A stretch of DNA of 8,151 bases from positions 4,683 through 12,833 of the forward strand of contig DAWB01000079.1 in the NCBI GenBank assembly GCA_002505805.1, read 5' to 3'. The translations under genes and the position numbers were made by a program. Shown piece after piece: positions 5,730 to 8,151 of this stretch; the stretch's first letter is position 1; every line of letters starts with the position of its first letter. Origin of the DNA: Methanosaeta sp. UBA80 (GTDB lineage: Archaea > Halobacteriota > Methanosarcinia > Methanotrichales > Methanotrichaceae). The notes under the pieces were generated by a model. The model did not search any database. It saw only the letters and a list, made by a program, of their open reading frames with translations, and was not told where the DNA came from.

Positions 5730-5870
5730 ATGTATCCCTGTCTCTGGGACCAAAGCTGGATTGAGCCGATTGAACTCTATTATGAAAATAATCTCTCCAG
5801 TCCAGTTCTCAATTCGAGACTGGTGATGCACAGGTTCCAGGCAAGCCTTAATAAGCTTTTAGGCAGTTAA
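5730..5870 (+). CDS. Weak candidate small ORF or gene remnant (46 residues)
   Basis: From ATG 5730 the frame encodes MYPCLWDQSWIEPIELYY... ending NKLLGS before a TAA at 5868-5870. The same frame is open without a stop for 85 codons from 5613, so it could be the tail of a decayed gene; a GTG at 5718 is an alternative start. It ends 9 nt before the GTG of the NosD-like gene, which would permit coupling. Against it: no Shine-Dalgarno precedes either start, the putative TATA box of the next gene lies inside it, and I recognise no family. Treat it as unproven. Confidence 0.2.
   Translation: MYPCLWDQSWIEPIELYYENNLSSPVLNSRLVMHRFQASLNKLLGS
5802..5823. other. Imperfect hairpin upstream of the NosD-like gene
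   Basis: CCAGTTCTC at 5802-5810 pairs with GAGACTGG at 5816-5823 with one bulged T and a 5-base loop. It lies 25 bp upstream of the TATA-like box. It may be a protein-binding site or chance. Confidence 0.2.
5848..5855 (+). promoter_or_regulatory. Candidate TATA box of the NosD-like gene
   Basis: TTAATAAG is centred about 28 nt upstream of the GTG at 5880. With the normal archaeal TATA-to-start distance, transcription would begin at or very near the start codon, giving a leaderless mRNA. That agrees with the absence of a Shine-Dalgarno. Confidence 0.4.
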
Positions 5871-5879
5871 AAGAATATC

Positions 5880-8151
5880 GTGGGCAGATATTTATTACCA
5901 ACTGAGAACTGGCTGATTGCCCTACTCCTGGTGATCTTCATCGTCCTCATGGCCCCAGCATCATCCCAGGAGGAAGTGGAATTGGCCTCATCCCCTCAAA
6001 TCTCAGAGCCATCTCCTGTTTCCCTTTCGGGTACTACTGTCCAGGCTCCTGATAGCATCCTGAAGGCCATAGATGCGGCCAGGCCGGGAGATCTCTTGAT
6101 CGTTGAAAGCGGTGTATATCATGGTTCGATAAATATAACCAAAACCATATCCCTGATTGGAAGAGATACCGGCAGCGGGCCGCCGGTGATTGACGGCGAC
6201 GGCAACGGCAGCGCCGTGATTCTATCTTCAGATGGAATATATCTAGAAGGCTTTAAAATAATCAATTCCAGCCTGAGGGAAGGAGATGCTGCTCTGAAGC
6301 TGATCTCCAGCAAGAATGTGGTCCGGGAGAATATCGTAGCTCAAAGCAATGCAGCGGGCATATCATTGTCCGGCTCGCAGGACAACCAGATCATAAACAA
6401 TACCATTATGGAAAACGGCCTTCACGGCATATCCCTGGATCACAATTCATCACAAAATAATATCTCCATGAATTTAATTAAAGGAAATAACGGTAGCGGG
6501 ATTGCACTCTGGAACAGCAGCGACGGGAATCTCCTCGAGGGAAACGACCTCTCCTCAAATCAATTGGGCATAAGCCTCTGGGATGGCTGCGATCGAAATC
6601 TGATTCTCAGAAATAACGCCAGTGCCAATGCCTTTAGCGGAATCCAGATCTATAAAAGTGCGGAAACCACCATAGCCGAGAATACCGCAGCATCGAACAA
6701 TTATTCCGGAATTGCCTCCGTCTCCTCAATTAAAAGCAGGATCACGGACAATAATCTGAGCCAAAACAGGTACGGTATAAATCTGGCCGGGGCATCCGAT
6801 GATGAAGTCACCGGGAATCTGGCCTGGTCCAATCTGATGCAGGGGCTCAAAGTAGCCGATTCTATGAATATAAGCCTCAAAGAAAACCAATTGCATAAAA
6901 ATAGGGATGCCCTCTTCATCACAGACTCCCAGTCCGTTGAGGCATACTCAAACAATGCCAGCCTTAATGATTTGGGAATGGCCTTCCAGAATTGTCGGCT
7001 CTGCACAGTCAAGGAGAACATAATCTCCAAAAATGGCAACGGCCTGGTTTTGGCAGGATCATTTCAATGTACCCTGTCCTCCAACAGGATTCTCCATAAT
7101 CGTCTTGAAGGGCTGGCTTTGGGGGGCTCCCACGAAAATCTGATCCAGGAAAACCAGTTGCAAGGCAATTACGATGGCATCTATATGGATAATTCCATCA
7201 ATAATTCGGTCAATGGCAATGAGGCGTCAGACAATATCGATCACGGGATACTACTTTTTAATAACTCCCGCGGCAATGCCCTGGCGGAAAACCGCATGGA
7301 GAAAAACGGATGGGGCGTTCTCCTGGCCGAGTCCAGCCATAATATTCTGATCGACAACATTGCCAGGAAAAACTACTATGGCCTCTATCTTTCTTCATCT
7401 GAAGGCAATAATATATCCCAAAGTACCCTCTCTGAAAATATTTATAATTTTGGAGATATTGGATTTAAACAGCCCAACTCAGTGGACCGCAGCAATACCG
7501 CAGATGGCAAAAGGATCTATTATCTGGTGGGCCAGTCGGAGATCACCCTGGACGGCAGCTCAAAGGCTGGTGCGGTTTATTGCATAAACTGCCGCAATAT
7601 AACCATCAGGGGCCTTTCATTTTCCAATAGCAGTAGAGCGGTATATTTCAAGAACACCACCGGATCCAATATAAGCGGCAACAGCATAAGATACTGCTGG
7701 AACGGCATCTTCCTGGAGGGCTCTTCCAGAAATCTGGTCCAGGCTAATGATGTCAAGGGCACAGAAAATGCCCTGTTCCTGGATGGCTCTGAAGGCAATA
7801 TCCTCAAGGCCAATAAAGCCATCGACAATTCCTATGGCATAGTGCTTGAACGATCCCGGGGCAATTCCATAGAATCAAACCTGGCCAAAGTCAACTATGC
7901 TGGACTGGTGATGGCCGACAACAGCGATGCAAACACAGCCCGGAAAAATGATCTGGGTGGAAACGGCATAGGAGTTCATTTGAATGGCTCCTCCGGCAAC
8001 CTTCTCTATCAAAATAATGCCGACAAAAGCGAGTTTGTGGGCATAGATATTGTCAATTCAAGCCAAAATGAGATCAATGAAAATAGAGCTTGTGCATGCT
8101 GGCTGGGGATATATCTAAAGCAGTCAGAGGATAACCTCCTCCAGGAAAATG
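5880..8151 (+). CDS. NosD/CASH-type exported parallel beta-helix protein (partial, runs off right edge)
   Basis: The frame is open for 757 codons from GTG 5880 to the edge. The product begins MGRYLLPTENW, followed by a hydrophobic signal segment (about residues 11-26) and likely cleavage after MAPASS. Residues 45-110 (SILKAIDAARPGDLLIVESG, then GVYHGSINITKTISLIG, then IDGDG) are the classic opening of NosD/CASH domains. Well over twenty PbH1 coils of about 22-24 residues follow, with repeated N-x-I/L, N-G-I and S-x-x-N patterns. Near residues 537-552 the segment SNTADGKRIYYLVGQS, known from NosD-family proteins, interrupts the coils and starts a second helix block. Nine cysteines occur, including pairs C372/C375, C568/C571 and C738/C740. 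Sequons are very frequent. Such proteins usually bind or process polysaccharide or act as surface adhesins; the substrate is unknown. GTG is chosen because it is the only start codon upstream of the signal segment and a TAA lies three codons before it. Confidence 0.85.
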   Translation, partial: MGRYLLPTENWLIALLLVIFIVLMAPASSQEEVELASSPQISEPSPVSLSGTTVQAPDSILKAIDAARPGDLLIVESGVYHGSINITKTISLIGRDTGSGPPVIDGDGNGSAVILSSDGIYLEGFKIINSSLREGDAALKLISSKNVVRENIVAQSNAAGISLSGSQDNQIINNTIMENGLHGISLDHNSSQNNISMNLIKGNNGSGIALWNSSDGNLLEGNDLSSNQLGISLWDGCDRNLILRNNASANAFSGIQIYKSAETTIAENTAASNNYSGIASVSSIKSRITDNNLSQNRYGINLAGASDDEVTGNLAWSNLMQGLKVADSMNISLKENQLHKNRDALFITDSQSVEAYSNNASLNDLGMAFQNCRLCTVKENIISKNGNGLVLAGSFQCTLSSNRILHNRLEGLALGGSHENLIQENQLQGNYDGIYMDNSINNSVNGNEASDNIDHGILLFNNSRGNALAENRMEKNGWGVLLAESSHNILIDNIARKNYYGLYLSSSEGNNISQSTLSENIYNFGDIGFKQPNSVDRSNTADGKRIYYLVGQSEITLDGSSKAGAVYCINCRNITIRGLSFSNSSRAVYFKNTTGSNISGNSIRYCWNGIFLEGSSRNLVQANDVKGTENALFLDGSEGNILKANKAIDNSYGIVLERSRGNSIESNLAKVNYAGLVMADNSDANTARKNDLGGNGIGVHLNGSSGNLLYQNNADKSEFVGIDIVNSSQNEINENRACACWLGIYLKQSEDNLLQEN

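Larger units (their letters stand above)
5553..5879. other. Divergent promoter region between the pentapeptide and NosD-like genes
   Basis: This 327-bp region separates two genes transcribed away from each other. It contains the promoter, palindrome and ribosome binding site of the pentapeptide gene on the left and a TATA-like box for the NosD-like gene on the right. Between them is a plus-strand reading frame open from 5613 to 5870, whose first ATG is at 5730. No structural RNA is apparent. Confidence 0.6.

Noticed and set aside
6119..7828. Several minus-strand frames opposite the NosD-like gene
   Set aside because: Antisense shadows of a continuous 757-codon PbH1 frame.
1..8151. Mobile element, defence system or RNA gene
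   Set aside because: No transposase or integrase motif, terminal repeats, tRNA cloverleaf or rRNA sequence was seen on either strand.

Overview
The window looks like euryarchaeal DNA, most likely from a methanogen related to Methanothrix/Methanotrichales. The evidence is an archaeal-type ATP-dependent DNA ligase, a free-standing homoserine dehydrogenase paired with a separate two-ACT-domain protein, AT-rich TATA-like boxes, a probable leaderless GTG gene, and three exported repeat proteins (DUF11, pentapeptide, NosD/PbH1) of kinds common in methanogen envelopes. All four complete, confidently called genes end in TAG, which argues against a pyrrolysine-using lineage. The genus is an inference from gene content; no rRNA or tRNA is present to settle it.

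Layout. Positions 1-1862 (minus strand) hold a tight cluster transcribed as ACT regulator -> hom -> lig. The first two genes abut exactly, and lig starts 27 bp after hom and runs off the left edge. Positions 1863-2143 carry a candidate promoter for that cluster and a hairpin-plus-T-tract terminator for the gene before it. Positions 2144-3559 (minus) encode an exported protein with a DUF11 domain. Positions 3560-3935 are a spacer with several minus-strand T-tracts, a purine tract, and a candidate 38-residue basic ORF with a very good ribosome binding site. Positions 3936-5552 (minus) encode an exported pentapeptide-repeat protein with a two-segment membrane module at its C terminus. Positions 5553-5879 are a divergent promoter region with a perfect 7-2-7 palindrome and a weak small ORF. 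From 5880 to the right edge (plus) runs a large exported NosD/CASH-type parallel beta-helix protein, incomplete at 8151.

Functionally the left part is housekeeping: threonine/methionine precursor synthesis, its likely allosteric partner, and DNA joining. The rest is a cell-surface locus: three neighbouring, differently built exported proteins, all with N-glycosylation sequons. The least explained items are the 11-residue variant of the pentapeptide repeat fused to a pore-like membrane end, the palindrome over its promoter, and the two small ORFs. I see no mobile element, CRISPR array, RNA gene or recognised defence system.
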